A DNA stretch of 5,928 nt, from the NCBI GenBank assembly GCA_030044325.1, contig JASHWA010000295.1:1-5928 (forward strand), read 5' to 3'. The DNA is from Bryobacteraceae bacterium (lineage in GTDB: Bacteria > Acidobacteriota > Terriglobia > Bryobacterales > Bryobacteraceae). Position numbers and translations under genes: made by a program. Below the pieces are notes generated by a model. It was not told the DNA's origin and searched no databases. It worked only from the letters and a program-made list of their open reading frames with translations. Shown piece by piece: positions 5,690 to 5,928 of this stretch (positions are counted from its first letter, which is position 1; every line of letters starts with the position of its first letter).

Positions 5690-5928
5690 CTAGGCGTTCG
5701 GCGCGGCCGGCTCGACGATCGCGCTCATCGATCCTTTGGACCGCGGCATGCGCGGATCGGCTCCATACGACTGAATCTGGTCGCGGCCGAACTCAGCCTG
5801 TTCCCGCTCGCACGTCATGACGATGGTGCGGCCGGTCGTGTCGACCTCGACTGCGTGTTTGAAAGCCACTTCCGGAGGAAGCAGAAAGATCGCGCCGAGC
5901 ATCTCGATCACATATTCATAGGTGTGGT
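5690..5928 (-). CDS. clpS: ClpS-type ATP-dependent Clp protease adaptor, C-terminal part (start outside the window)
   Basis: ClpS binds the N-domain of ClpA/ClpC and delivers proteins with destabilising N-terminal residues to the Clp protease. The visible 78 residues read from the right edge through HTYEYVIEMLGAIF, then AVEVDTTGRTIVMT, REQAEFGRDQI and KGSMSAIVEPA, ending at a TAG at 5692-5690. The helix-helix-strand order and spacing fit the ClpS fold (compare E. coli MEFVIDVLQKFF and AETKVAMV). The N-terminus, including the expected NDD motif, lies outside the window; a GTG at 5911 is internal and not the start. Two N-degron pocket positions differ from E. coli: Met40 aligns with Tyr and His66 aligns with Asp (codon 5842-5840). 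It may be a divergent ClpS or a ClpS-like paralogue with other cargo. It converges with the VWA-like gene. Confidence 0.82.
   Translation of the reverse strand, partial: HTYEYVIEMLGAIFLLPPEVAFKHAVEVDTTGRTIVMTCEREQAEFGRDQIQSYGADPRMPRSKGSMSAIVEPAAPNA

Overview
The window is visibly GC-rich and densely coded. It contains eight recognisable protein genes in two head-to-head (divergent) groups, plus the end of a convergent neighbour. The best taxonomic hint is the secreted VWA protein at 4580-5662. Its layout (signal peptide, Pro/Gln-rich linker, short beta domain, VWA-like domain) is typical of the 'VWFA-related Acidobacterial domain' family. The IspE tail and the variant ClpS-type protein also fit Acidobacteriota. 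This assignment is an inference from protein style, not a phylogeny.

Left half, minus strand, in transcription order: apt (2289-1774), a 308-bp spacer, ispE (1465-521), then prs (524 to the left edge, incomplete). ispE and prs overlap by ATGA. Prs makes PRPP and Apt uses PRPP to salvage adenine; IspE belongs to the MEP isoprenoid pathway. The ispE-prs pairing is a common bacterial housekeeping arrangement. The spacer is the least explained part of the window. It holds a possible 52-codon tail-anchored membrane peptide, a strong hairpin just upstream of ispE, an 11-bp direct repeat, and an antisense mini-ORF with a near-ideal Shine-Dalgarno sequence.

Right half, plus strand: moeA (2398-3579), moaC (3576-4058) and a mog/moaB-type gene (4058-4552) form a tightly overlapping molybdenum cofactor operon. 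MoaC helps form cPMP, Mog adenylates molybdopterin, and MoeA inserts molybdate. A secreted VWA-like protein starts 27 bp later with its own strong ribosome binding site and may be co-transcribed. A convergent ClpS-type adaptor gene runs in from the right edge on the minus strand.

I see no CRISPR array, insertion sequence, tRNA, rRNA or phage gene, and no clear case for an entirely new system. The points most worth a second look are a tandem duplication of the MoaC C-terminal motif whose copies differ only synonymously, loss of the metal-site residues in the VWA domain, substitutions at N-degron pocket positions in the ClpS-like protein, and the structured ispE upstream region.
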